Origin: Cohnella rhizosphaerae
GTDB taxonomy: Bacteria; Bacillota; Bacilli; Paenibacillales; Paenibacillaceae
Length of the DNA: 64,000 bases
Direction of reading: 5' to 3'
Assembly: GCF_029525575.1 (NCBI RefSeq)
Contig: NZ_JAPDIA010000003.1
Location: 2,507,643-2,571,642, forward strand
The notes beneath the pieces are model-generated. The model was given only the letters and a program-made list of their open reading frames with translations, had not been told where the DNA came from and ran no database searches. This document shows positions 1-8,978 of the stretch, piece after piece (positions within the stretch are counted from its first letter, which is position 1; the number at the start of each line of letters is the position of its first letter). A program made the position numbers and the translations under genes.

Positions 1-1892
1 GCCGCGTCTCTGTCGGCGCTGCTTGGCAGCGCGGGCGCGCAAGGAGTGGAGATCGCGGCGCTCCACGGCAGCATGCCGCCGGGAGAGCAGGACCGCGCGC
101 TCGCGCCGGCCGCGAACGGCCGACGCAAGGTCGTGCTCGCGACGCCTGTGGCCGAATCGAGCTTGACGGTCGAGGGCGTGCGAATCGTGGTCGACGGGGG
201 GGCTGATGCGAGCGCCACGCTTTTCGCCGCGAACCGGCATGTCGCGTCTCGAGACGGCTCGCATTCCAGCGTCTTCGGCCGATCAGCGCCGCGGGCGCGC
301 GGGCCGCGTGGCGCCGGGCGTCTGCTACCGGCTGTGGACGGAGGAAGAGCATCGGCAATTGGCGCCGGCCGGGACGCCCGAGATCCGGGAAGCGGATCTC
401 GCGCCGCTGGCACTCGAGCTGGCCGTGTGGGGCGTATCCGATCCGGCGGAGCTGGATTGGCTGGACGCGCCGCCGGCCGCGGCCTACACGCAGGCGCGGG
501 AGCTGCTGGCCGCGCTGGGCGCCATCGGCGCCGACGGCGCCCCGACGCCGCACGGCTCGGCCATGGCCCGCTTCGGCGCGCACCCGCGGCTCGCGCATAT
601 GATGCTGCGGGCGCAGCCGCTCGGCCTCGCGGCCGATGCCTGCCGGGTCGCCGCGCTGCTAGGCGACCGCGATCCGATGCAGGGCGGCGACGCGGACCTG
701 TCGCTGAGACTTGCCGCGCTGGCGGCGAACGACGGCCGCATCGAGGCGGGCCGAAGGGATCGCCTGCTGGCGGAGGCGCGCCAGTTCGAAGCGCAGCTTA
801 AGACCGCAGGCGGCGGCGATTCTTCGCGCGCGGTTTCATCTGCGGGCACGGTTGCGACGGCCGGCGTTGTTCAAGGAAGCGGTCCGGCCGCGGGTGCGAT
901 GCGCCGGTCTGCGCAGCAGACCGCCTACGATTGCGGCCTGCTGCTTGCGTTCGCCTACCCCGATCGGATCGGCAAGCTCCGCGGGGGGAGGCAGGTTCAC
1001 GCTGTCGGGGGGGAAGGGGCGCTTACGTGCCCGAAGGACAGCCGCTCGCCGGCGAGCCCTGGATCGTCGCGGCGGAGCTCGACGACCAGGGGACCGAAGG
1101 GCGTATTCGTCTGGCCGCGCCGCTGCGGGCAGACGATCTCGAACGGCATTTCGGCGATCGCATCGCCGAGCGCCGGACGATCGCCTGGGACACGGGGGCA
1201 GGCGCCGTTCGGGCGCGGCGGACGATCTATCTCGGCGCGTTGACGCTGCGCGAAGGGCCGCTCCCCGACCCGGATCCGGGCAGCCGTGACCGAGGCGCTG
1301 CTGGACGGGATTCGTCTCGAAGGACTCGACCTGCTGCCGTGGTCCAAGACGTCTCGCCAATGGCTGGAGCGCGCGCGATTCGTAGGGCTTCACGATCCCG
1401 AAGGCTGGCCGGACCTGTCCGACGCCGCGCTGCTGGAGGGGCTCGATGCTTGGCTCGGACCATTCGTCCAGGGCATGCGGACGCGAGGAGACCTGCAGCG
1501 GCTGAACCTGGGGGGATGCTTTGTCCGCACTGCTGTCCTGGGAACAGCGGCGAAGGCTGGAGGACGAAGCGCCGACGCATGTCGCCGTTCCGAGCGGTTC
1601 CCGCTTGCCTGTCGATTACGGCGATCCCGCAGCGCCCGCGTTGCACGCGAGGCTGCAGGAGCTGTTCGGATGGCCCGCCTCTCCGCGGATCGCGGGAGGA
1701 CGGGTTTCCCTCACGCTGCATCTGCTGTCGCCTGCTCAGCGTCCGGTTCAGGTCACGCGCGATTTGGCCAACTTCTGGCGGGAGACTTATTTTGAGGTTC
1801 GCAAAGATTTGAAAGGGCGCTATCCGAAGCATTACTGGCCCGACGATCCGATGCAGGCGCAAGCGACGAGCCGGGTTCGCCCTAGAGTATAG
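1..1892 (+). CDS. hrpB: ATP-dependent helicase HrpB, C-terminal part (5' end outside window; frame interrupted)
   Basis: DExH-box helicase of the HrpB family, cut by the window start, so the Walker A and DEAH motifs are not visible. Seen in the first 100 codons: the ATPVAESSLT segment (motif V region) and QRRGRAGR (motif VI), followed by an HA2-like region and the HrpB C-terminal domain, ending near DLANFWRETYFEVRKDLKG. HrpB proteins are thought to act on RNA; the exact role is unknown. Read literally the frame breaks five times: G7 at 196-202, G6 at 983-988, G7 at 1007-1013, about 1278, and G6 at 1510-1515. Removing one base at each gives one uninterrupted frame of 628 codons to the stop at 1890-1892. 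Either a multiply mutated gene or, more likely, homopolymer miscalls. Confidence 0.85.
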
Positions 1893-1985
1893 ACTACCTT
1901 TATTTTCCTGGTATGTGGTATGATCGGGGCAGGCGCGCACGCGCCGGCTTGTCGTTTGATGCGATGGCGATCGGGAGGTTGCGCG

Positions 1986-2657
1986 ATGAAAATCTTTTTT
2001 TATTTTCGTTTTGCTCTCATGGCTGCTCGGCAATCCGTTTTTGGCCCTTATCGTACTGCTCGTCATTTTTTTATGCGCTCGACCGGCGTTTTTTTAGGCA
2101 TTACGCCGAGTCTGCTCAAGCCGTTCAAACGGCGCAGCCGCGCAAACAAGCTGAAGCGCCAGCTGCTGCTCAACCCGCACGACACGCCCGCCAAGTCGGA
2201 GCTCGCGCATGAACTGATCGGAATGCGCAAGTTCGAAGAGGCGCGGAGCTTGCTGGCGGGCATGGAGGACCGGATGGCGCAATCGGCCGAGTATTGGAGC
2301 GATTTGGGGCAGTGCGAGCTAGCTTTGGGGCAATTGGAGAGCGGAGAAAAACATATGCGCGAGGCGCTGGAGATCAATCCGCGCGTTAAGTTCGGACTGC
2401 CTTACTTGCTGCTCGGCGATGCCTGGGCAGGCAAGGACGACGAGAAGGCCGCCGCTTATTTGCGGGCGTTTCAGGATATCCACGCTTCCTCGTGCGAGGC
2501 TTATTATTTGCTCGGGAAAATCTACGAAAGGCTCGGAGACCGGGCTGCAGCGAAGCAGGCTTACCGGGATTGTACGGGCGTCTATCGCACGCTTCCCCGC
2601 TATATGAAGCGGCGGGAGCGAAGATGGGCATTTCTATCGTCCGTTCGCGGCCGCTAG
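1986..2657 (+). CDS. TPR-repeat membrane-anchored protein (frame interrupted)
   Basis: About 222 aa after correction. An N-terminal hydrophobic segment (IFVLLSWLLGNPFLALIVLL) is followed by a basic stretch (KPFKRRSRANKLKRQ) and three or so tetratricopeptide repeats (for example ELAHELIGMRKFEEARSLL and YYLLGKIYERLGDRAAAKQ). TPRs mediate protein-protein contacts, so this is probably a membrane-bound scaffold; no specific function is known. The start is an ATG preceded by GGGAGG at 7 nt. The N-terminal frame breaks at three T7 runs (1995-2001, 2066-2072, 2089-2095); removing one T from each joins the membrane segment to the TPR frame, which is open without further breaks to 2657. Confidence 0.7.
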   Translation: MKIFFYFRFALMAARQSVFGPYRTARHFFMRSTGVFLGITPSLLKPFKRRSRANKLKRQLLLNPHDTPAKSELAHELIGMRKFEEARSLLAGMEDRMAQSAEYWSDLGQCELALGQLESGEKHMREALEINPRVKFGLPYLLLGDAWAGKDDEKAAAYLRAFQDIHASSCEAYYLLGKIYERLGDRAAAKQAYRDCTGVYRTLPRYMKRRERRWAFLSSVRGR

Positions 2658-2697
2658 CGCTTGCCGTCCGAATCGTCGCCCGGAAGGCGTTTAAAAA

Positions 2698-2730
2698 TGC
2701 AGCGGGGCCATCGCCGACGGTCCCGCTGCA
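2698..2730 (-). terminator. Intrinsic terminator of the acidic-protein gene
   Basis: Inverted repeat GCAGCGGG...CCCGCTGC, followed on the minus strand by a TTTTTAAA stretch, just downstream of the stop of the minus-strand gene at 2743-3057. Confidence 0.6.
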
Positions 2731-2742
2731 GTCCGCTATTCA

Positions 2743-3057
2743 TCAATCTGCCAGCGCATCTTCTTCTTCAGCCGCGTCGTCCTCCGCCAGCGCTTCGGCA
2801 TCTTCCTCCGCCACGGCGTCGGCCGCGTCCGCTTCGGCCTCCTCCATTTCGATCGATGCGGCAGGCGCATCTGCTTGGACGGCCCAGTCGTCAGTCAATA
2901 CGGCGTCTTCGACGGCGGGCGCCGCTTCGACCTCTGCTTCGTCCGAGTCTTCAGCGGACGCGACGGTCTCGGTATCCTCCGCGGAAGCCTCCTCGCCAAG
3001 CTCTTCCGTATGCGCTTCCAATACCTCTTGGTCCAGCTGCTCGTCGTTCGTGCTCAT
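2743..3057 (-). CDS. Highly acidic Asp/Glu/Ala-rich small protein
   Basis: 104 aa starting MSTNDEQLDQEVLEAHTEEL and consisting almost wholly of E, D, A, S and V, with no Cys and only one Trp. There is no signal peptide or membrane segment. The composition predicts a strongly negative, intrinsically disordered protein; no family was recognised. The ATG at 3055-3057 has a GGAGG-type site upstream on the minus strand (ccaaggaggcag). The opposite strand also carries open frames, but they are Ser/Pro/Arg-rich shadows without ribosome binding sites. It is convergent with the TPR gene and has its own terminator, which supports it being real. Confidence 0.6.
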   Translation of the reverse strand: MSTNDEQLDQEVLEAHTEELGEEASAEDTETVASAEDSDEAEVEAAPAVEDAVLTDDWAVQADAPAASIEMEEAEADAADAVAEEDAEALAEDDAAEEEDALAD

Positions 3058-3354
3058 AGCGCTCTGCCTCCTTGGCGATGTTCGGGGCATGTCCCCGAAT
3101 TCAAAATAACACGAAGGTCCCGGACTGGATACGGGTGTAAATTGACGCTATTTGTCCGGAAGCATCGAAACCGCGGTCTGTAATCAAATTGTAATCCGAT
3201 CCGACCGGAACCGACAAAACCTCCCTCGCGCGGCATTCGATCGGAATCGACGGACGGGGCGCGAACGAGGACGGTCGCTGACGAAATTGACATCCATAAG
3301 CCGTTCACTTATATTGTGCGAAGAAGAACCTATGAGAGTACGGAGTTGAAGCGC

Positions 3355-4684
3355 ATGAGCGGGGCCGGACGCAATCGGCAGGGCAAGCCGAAGCAGCATA
3401 AGGGACAGCAGCAGGGAAGCCGGGGAACGGCGCAGGGCTCGCGCTACGGCGGCGACGTTAATCGGCAGCGGAGCCGGGGCGATGCGGATGCGGGAAGCGC
3501 CGGCGGACGGCGAGGCCGATCGGAGCAAAGCCGGAGCGGAACGGGCAGAAACGGGAGCGACCGTCCGAACGCGGCTCGCGGCGGCCAAGGCGGCGGCAGT
3601 GGCGGGCGTGCGCAGTCGAGACCGGATGCAGCCCGAGGCTTTGCCGGTGCGGGACGCGGAAGCGGCGGCGGGGGGGATTCGAAGCCGTGCGAAAGGAAGT
3701 GCGATTACCGAAGGCTACGGCGCAAGCGGCAAAAGCGGCAGAGGCGGCGTTCGGCCCGATCCGCGTTCGGCCGCGCTTGCCGGCATGGACGATGCCATGC
3801 TCAAGCAGGGGAGACGCAAGGCGGAATGGATGGAGCTTCGCCTGCCGGGCGAGCTGGCGGCGGCGCCGCTGCAGCAGATCATGAAGCATACGCCGCTCGC
3901 GCCGAAGCTGGTCTCGAAGCTTGCGCAGACCAAAGGCATCGTGCAGCAGGGCGCTACGCTCCGGCTTGCGCTGTTTCCGCGCGAGGCTCGCGATTTTCCG
4001 CCGGATTGGATGGAGCTGAACGTGCTGTACGAGGACGACTTCACGCTCGTCGTGAACAAGCCGTCCGGCTACGAGGTCCATCCGAGCGAACGCGGTCAAC
4101 GGGGGACGCTGGCGCACGGCGTCGCCGCGTACTACGAGATGACGGGGCAGGACGTGCGCATCAGGCATATCCACCGCATCGACAAGGAGACGACGGGACC
4201 CGTTTTGTACGCCAAGAACGAATTCGCCCACTATCAGTACGACAAAGCGATGCGGGAAAAAGGGATCGAACGCATCTATCTCGCGCTGGCGGAGGGAGAA
4301 CTGGCGCAGGATCGCGGCACGATCGACCTGCCGATCGGACAGGACCGTCACCACTCGACGCGCCGCCGCGTGAGCGAGACAGGGGATCCTGCCGTCACGC
4401 ATTACGAGGTCGTCGAGCGATTTCAAGGCTATACGCTCGTCCGCCTGCGTCTCGAAACGGGGCGTACCCATCAAATCCGCGTGCACCTCGCAGCGATCGG
4501 GCATCCGCTGGCGGGCGACGGCCTTTACGGCGGCAAGCGTACGGTAATCTCCCGGCAAGCACTGCACGGCGAACGTCTCGTCTGGCCGCACCCATGGACG
4601 GGCGAGCGGCTGTCGGTCAGGGCGCCCCTGCCGGCGGACTTCGAGGCGGCGTTGGGCAAGCTGCGCGCGCAGGAAATGGAATAA
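3355..4684 (+). CDS. RluA-family RNA pseudouridine synthase with low-complexity N-terminal extension (frame interrupted)
   Basis: Isomerises uridine to pseudouridine in rRNA or tRNA. After about 135 residues rich in G, R, Q, S and A comes an S4-like segment (LAPKLVSKLAQTKGIVQQGATLRLALFP, split here as words) and then the catalytic domain with the motif HRIDKETTG, whose Asp is the family nucleophile, and the RTHQIRVHLAAIGHPLAGD motif. Family members are usually about 300 aa; this one is about 442 aa because of the extension. Start ATG 3355 has GGAG 9 nt upstream. The frame of the extension joins the catalytic frame if one G is removed from the G7 run at 3670-3676. A terminator follows at 4753-4789. 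Confidence 0.85.
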
Positions 4685-4752
4685 TACGCTTGCATCTTTT
4701 CATCGCAAAAGGTATGTTATAAGCAATGACATCATTGCAAGGTCCTGAAGCA

Positions 4753-4795
4753 CAGGCCGTTCACCGGAGCACATCCGGCGGGCGGCCTGTTTTTA
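4753..4795 (+). terminator. Intrinsic terminator after the RluA gene
   Basis: Hairpin with arms ACAGGCCG and CGGCCTGT around an internal CCGG pairing, followed directly by TTTTTA. Confidence 0.7.
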
Positions 4796-4818
4796 TTTCT
4801 CTGAGGGAGGACATGCAG

Positions 4819-5499
4819 ATGAACATGAATTCCAATCCGGCATTCGAGCGCGCATACGACGAGATGATGGAGAGGGCGATTAAGGCGAGCAGCGGCGAAC
4901 GGAAACGAAGGCTGCTGCTGGACAGATTCAACGAGAAGCTGCTCGCTCAAAACGTTTGGTGGGAGGTAAGAGGGGATCTGAAGGGCCTGATTCCCGAGAT
5001 GGAAATCAAAGATTTGAAGGACGGAACGCGTTTTAGCGACTACGGATTTCTCTATCCGATCCCGCGTCCCAATGGTTTGCTGATGGAGGCGGATGCCTTC
5101 GGCACGCACTTGCGCGACGTGAGCCGGTGGAAGTATGCCGACGACCTGGAAAGGCAGAACCATTTGCTCATCGACGGTTGGCGACTGCTCCGCTTTTCGC
5201 GGGACGACATGATCGAGAAGCCAAGACGCTGCCAGCAGACGCTGCTTGCCGCGCTCTCGGCATGGGGCTTTATCGCTCCCAGGGACCGGCCGAAGCTGAA
5301 CGTGTACGAACGGGCGATCCTGCATTACGCGAGGGAGCAAACCTGCAACGTGAAAATCGGTGAATTGGTCGAACAACTGCAAGTAAGTTACCGCTCCATA
5401 GGCAGGCACACCCTTGAACTTGAGCAAAAGGGACTTTTGATTTTAGAGCGCTCTGCCGGCGGGAGAATCATGAAGCTTGCACCCGTACGAGACTTCTAA
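4819..5499 (+). CDS. DUF559/Vsr-like fold protein with C-terminal winged helix
   Basis: 226 aa, soluble. Residues about 50-150 resemble the nuclease-like domain found in Vsr/DUF559-type proteins (GDLKGLIPEMEIKDLKD ... GFLYPIPRPNGLLMEADAFG ... HLLIDGWRLLRFSRDDM). The C-terminal 70 residues look like a winged helix-turn-helix (VKIGELVEQLQVSYRSIGRHTLELEQKGL). Related proteins in Paenibacillaceae are usually called transcriptional regulators; whether it cuts or only binds DNA cannot be told here. Of two in-frame ATGs, the one at 4819 sits 8 nt from GGGAGG and is preferred over 4813. It is a single gene with its own upstream terminator and the 51-bp array immediately downstream. Confidence 0.55.
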   Translation: MNMNSNPAFERAYDEMMERAIKASSGERKRRLLLDRFNEKLLAQNVWWEVRGDLKGLIPEMEIKDLKDGTRFSDYGFLYPIPRPNGLLMEADAFGTHLRDVSRWKYADDLERQNHLLIDGWRLLRFSRDDMIEKPRRCQQTLLAALSAWGFIAPRDRPKLNVYERAILHYAREQTCNVKIGELVEQLQVSYRSIGRHTLELEQKGLLILERSAGGRIMKLAPVRDF

Positions 5500-5514
5500 C
5501 TAACTCCCGAATCA

Positions 5515-6376
5515 ACTACTGTCGAGGAAAAGCACATGGGCGGCAGGCGAGCGTAGGTAGCTAAAGTACTACCGTGGGAAAGCAAGCACATACGGCGGCA
5601 GGCGAGTGTAGGTAGCTAAAGTACTGTCGAGGGAAAGCACATCCGACGGCAGGCGAGCGTAGGTAGCAGATGTACTGCCGTGGGAAAGCACATGGGCGGC
5701 ATGCGAGCGTAGGTAGCAGAAGTACTGTCGATGGAAAGCACATGGGCGGCAGGCGAGCGTAGGTAGCTGAAGTACTGTCGAGAGAAAGCACATCCGACGC
5801 AGGCGAGCGTAGGTAGCAGAAGTACTGTCGAGGGAAAGCACATACGGCGGCATGCGAGTGTAGGTAGCTGAAGTACTGTCGGGGGAAAGCACATGGTCGG
5901 CAGGCGAGCGTAGGTAGCTGAAGTACTGTCGAGAGAAAGCACATCCGACGCATGCGAGCGTAGGTAGCAGAAGTACTGTCGATGGAAAGCACATGGGTGG
6001 CAGGCGAGCGTAGGTAGCTAAAGTACTGTCGAGGGAAAGCACATACGGCGGCAGGCGAGTGTAGGTAGCTAAAGTACTGTCGAGGGAAAGTACATCCGAC
6101 GGCAGGCGAGCGTAGGTAGCAGATGTACTGCCGTGGGAAAGCACATGGGCGGCATGCGAGCGTAGGTAGCAGAAGTACTGTCGATGGAAAGCACATGGGC
6201 GGCAGGCGAGCGTAGGTAGCTAAAGTACTGCCATGGGAAAGCACATACGGCGGCAGGCGAGCATAGGTAGCAGAAGTACTGTCGAGGGAAAGCACATACG
6301 GCGGCATGCGAGCGTAGGTAGCTGAAGTACTGCCGTGGGAAAGCACATACGGCGGCAAGGGGCTTAGGTAGCCAAA
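5515..6376. repeat. Tandem array of about 17 units, 51-bp period
   Basis: About 860 bp of direct repeats with the core GCGAGCGTAGGTAGC and the joint AAGTACTGTCGAGGGAAAGC. Most units are 51 bp and a few are 50 (one base lost in CCGACGC variants). Units fall into classes by their centre (ATGGGCGGC, ATACGGCGGC, ATCCGACGGC). A block of about four units near 5590-5755 recurs almost unchanged 453 bp later near 6040-6222, so the array has grown by block duplication. Minus-strand frames through it repeat a 17-aa motif and are not considered genes. It lies between two convergent genes. There are no spacers, so it is not CRISPR. Confidence 0.95.
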
Positions 6377-6377
6377 A

Positions 6378-6403
6378 ATCCCCCCGCCTCCCGGCAGGGG
6401 ATC
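6378..6403. terminator. Hairpin at the end of the 51-bp array
   Basis: ATCCCC...GGGGAT inverted repeat downstream of the minus-strand gene ending at 6424. The minus strand continues with TTTTTGG, which fits an intrinsic terminator. Confidence 0.5.
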
Positions 6404-6423
6404 CGCACAACCTATGATAGCCC

Positions 6424-7767
6424 TTAGCGGCACAAGGCCGCGGTCATCAGATAGGCGATGGTCGATTCGGCGCCGCAGTTGACATTGGGGCCGTCTTCCT
6501 GGAGACCGTCGCAGCCGCTGCCGTCGCTTGGGTCCGCCATGATGGCGCCCAGATCGTTGTCGCCGAAAAACCATTGAAGGCAGCGATTGCGCGCGGACCG
6601 CAGCTGCGCCGCATAGTCGGCGACCTCGATCGCGTGCGCGGCGGACTCGCTAGCCGTACTGGCTGCGCCGCGACTCTCGACCTGGCCGTCCTCCGTCTCA
6701 GACCTGACGGCGAGCGCGATACCGACCTCCGGCGCCCGTATAGCGCCTGCGCCGCGGAATCCGCCCGTGCCGCGGTCTCCGCCCGGCGCCCCCGCTTCCG
6801 CCGAGCCGCCCTTCGCCGCGGCGCCTTGATCGTAAGCAAGCAGCAGCGCGACGCCCTGCTTGCCCGCTTCCTCCAACGCGACGGCGCCTTCCTCGAGCGC
6901 CAGCGCCAGCTTGAAAATCTCGAGCGGCTGCTGGTCCCACTTGCTGCTTCTCGAGCGCGTGCGCCAGCCGGAATTGCCGATCGGGCGGAACCAGCCTTCT
7001 TCCGCGGTCATCGCCGCGTGGAGAGAGGAAAGGCTGTCGAGGCCGATCTCGAGCGCTTCCGGCGCATGGGTAACCCGGTAGGAACGCAGCAGCGCCCATG
7101 GGAGCACGCCGTTGCCGTAGCTCATCTGCGTTTCGAACCAGCGCCATTCCTCGTCCGAATGGCGAAGGAACGTCTCGATCAGCTCGTCTTGGAAACGGAC
7201 GACATGCGTCTTGAGCTGCTCGCGCCAACCCGGCTTGAAGGCGATCGCGCCGAGGCGCTCGCTCTCGAGCGCATGCGCGCAAGCCGACAGCGCGTACGCC
7301 TTGCCGCGCAGCGAACCGAGTTGTCCAAGCGTGGGCATCGCGCATTCGAACATCGCCTTCGCGGCGTCCTTGTGCGAGTCGGGAAGCCCGACCCAGGCGC
7401 TGACGCATGCCCAAATCGACCTTCCCTGGCAGTCGTAAGAGACCGATTCCGACTCGGGAGCGCGATCGTAAGCGACGTTATTGTGCCACCAGCCGTCTTC
7501 TTTTTGCTGCCACAGCATGAACGACAGGTAAATGGACGCGAGCTCGAGCAACTGAGCGCGATCCGACTCGCTTACTTCGGCTCCGGGCACGTCCCGCAGC
7601 CATTCGGTGACCGCCCAGAGCGAACGCGCATTATCGTCCGTCGTATAACCTTCGCGTCTGCGGGGCGTGCGCCCGAGCGCATGCTCGATCAGCCCCGTAT
7701 CGTCCGTCATTCGCCGCAAATGGGTAAAAGAGGGCGGATGGCTCCGCCCCTTGGAGTTATATAACAT
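6424..7767 (-). CDS. Six-hairpin glycosidase-like protein of a glycosyltransferase cluster
   Basis: 447 aa, soluble. The N-terminus HLRRMTDDTGLIEHALG ... GYTTDDNARSLWA and later GWWHNNVAYDR and DCQGRSIWA match a bacterial family with a predicted alpha/alpha six-hairpin toroid that is often found next to or fused with family 4 glycosyltransferases. The reaction is unknown. A roughly 70-residue insertion near residues 310-390 is Gly/Ala/Glu-rich and looks like a linker. The ATG at 7767 has GGAGG 7 nt upstream and overlaps the 3' end of the preceding GT4 gene by 11 nt, so translation is probably coupled. Confidence 0.6.
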   Translation of the reverse strand: MLYNSKGRSHPPSFTHLRRMTDDTGLIEHALGRTPRRREGYTTDDNARSLWAVTEWLRDVPGAEVSESDRAQLLELASIYLSFMLWQQKEDGWWHNNVAYDRAPESESVSYDCQGRSIWACVSAWVGLPDSHKDAAKAMFECAMPTLGQLGSLRGKAYALSACAHALESERLGAIAFKPGWREQLKTHVVRFQDELIETFLRHSDEEWRWFETQMSYGNGVLPWALLRSYRVTHAPEALEIGLDSLSSLHAAMTAEEGWFRPIGNSGWRTRSRSSKWDQQPLEIFKLALALEEGAVALEEAGKQGVALLLAYDQGAAAKGGSAEAGAPGGDRGTGGFRGAGAIRAPEVGIALAVRSETEDGQVESRGAASTASESAAHAIEVADYAAQLRSARNRCLQWFFGDNDLGAIMADPSDGSGCDGLQEDGPNVNCGAESTIAYLMTAALCR

Positions 7768-8938
7768 CGGCCATCCTCCAACGCTTCTCCGCAGCGGTCC
7801 GTTCAAGCAGCTGCAGGTATTCTTGGCCCACGACGGGCCATTGCATGCTTTTTCCGATATCGGCAGCGAGCTTCTCGCACAGCTTGAGCTTTTCGGGATA
7901 GGAGAACAGCTCGATGAGCTTCACGCTCCAGGCTTCTACGTCGCCGTAAGGAAGCAGTAGCTCCTCGCAGCCTTGAAGCAGATCCTTCGCGTAAATGTAA
8001 GGCGTGCTCAGCACCGGACGACCGAGGCCGACCGCATAAGCCAGCGTGCCGCTCGTAATTTGCTGCATGCCGGGATAAGGCGTAACGTACAGATCGCAAG
8101 CCTGCAGCAAAGAAGTGAGCTCCTCCTCGGGGATGTAACGGTCGATCATGCGCACATGATGCTGCAGACCGAGCTCCTCGATCAGCGCGTTCAGTTCCTC
8201 CCGGTAGGCTTCGCCCTCGTGCTTGCGCACTTCGGGATGCGTCTGTCCGGCAAGCACGTAGAGCAGGTCGGGCACGGCCTTGACAGCGGCAGCCATGGAG
8301 CGGAGGATCAGTTCTACGCCTTTGCTGCGGCTGAGCAGACCGAATTGGAAGACGACCTTGCGCTGCTCCCAGCCGTATTCGCTGCGCGTGCGGATCCGGT
8401 CCGCTTTGCTGGGAACGGGCGTTCCGTGAGGGATATAGGAGATTTTTTCCAATGGAATTCCGAAATTGTCGCTGAGATATCCGATCGCCTTGCGATTCAT
8501 GACGTGAATGCGGTCGCTTCGCTTCGCGATCTCGGCTTGAACGGCGGCATAAGGCTCTTGCGGCGTTTCGAACACGGTGTGGAAGGTCGTGACGACCGGC
8601 TTATTAAGCCTATTCAGCAGCTCGAGCGCGTAGGAGCCGGCTTCTCCGCCGAAAATACCGAATTCATGCTGGAGCGAGACGATGTCGACGGCGCTTCGGT
8701 TCAAATAGTCCGCCATTTTGCGATATTCTTCTTTGTCGTTTTTAAGAAGGGGAAAATGCCAGCTTTCGTTATAAAGTTCCAGCTCGTCTTCATTGCACAT
8801 GGCGACGATCGGATCCGGAAAAATGCCGTTGTGGGCAACTCGAACCGCTTCCCGAAGATGGTGGGTATACGTGGCCAACCCGCACTTCTTCGGTACGTAG
8901 GTGCTCACATAGGCGATTTGAAATGTTTTTGGACTCAT
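7757..8938 (-). CDS. Glycosyltransferase family 4
   Basis: 393 aa GT-B fold transferase. It begins IAYVSTYVPKKCGLATYTHHL (N-terminal Rossmann domain; written here across the motif) and the C-terminal nucleotide-sugar domain holds FQFGLLSRSKGVELIL and a Glu-containing region near PYPGMQQITSGTLAYAVGLGRP. The donor and acceptor are not evident. It starts at ATG 8938 with GGAGG 10 nt upstream. It is the middle gene of a minus-strand trio: nucleotidyltransferase-like (8979-9972), this gene, and the six-hairpin protein (6424-7767). The set suggests synthesis of an exopolysaccharide or glycoconjugate. Confidence 0.85.
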   Translation of the reverse strand: MSPKTFQIAYVSTYVPKKCGLATYTHHLREAVRVAHNGIFPDPIVAMCNEDELELYNESWHFPLLKNDKEEYRKMADYLNRSAVDIVSLQHEFGIFGGEAGSYALELLNRLNKPVVTTFHTVFETPQEPYAAVQAEIAKRSDRIHVMNRKAIGYLSDNFGIPLEKISYIPHGTPVPSKADRIRTRSEYGWEQRKVVFQFGLLSRSKGVELILRSMAAAVKAVPDLLYVLAGQTHPEVRKHEGEAYREELNALIEELGLQHHVRMIDRYIPEEELTSLLQACDLYVTPYPGMQQITSGTLAYAVGLGRPVLSTPYIYAKDLLQGCEELLLPYGDVEAWSVKLIELFSYPEKLKLCEKLAADIGKSMQWPVVGQEYLQLLERTAAEKRWRMADVI

Positions 8939-8978
8939 TAATGTCGCACCTCCAGCTTGTAGTAGCGAAATTGCCAAC

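Noticed and set aside
5515..6376. CRISPR array
   Set aside because: Units are contiguous without unique spacers, and no cas genes are present.
5561..6574. Minus-strand open frames of up to 337 codons through the first array
   Set aside because: They repeat a 17-residue motif dictated by the 51-bp period, shift among three frames and have no binding sites.
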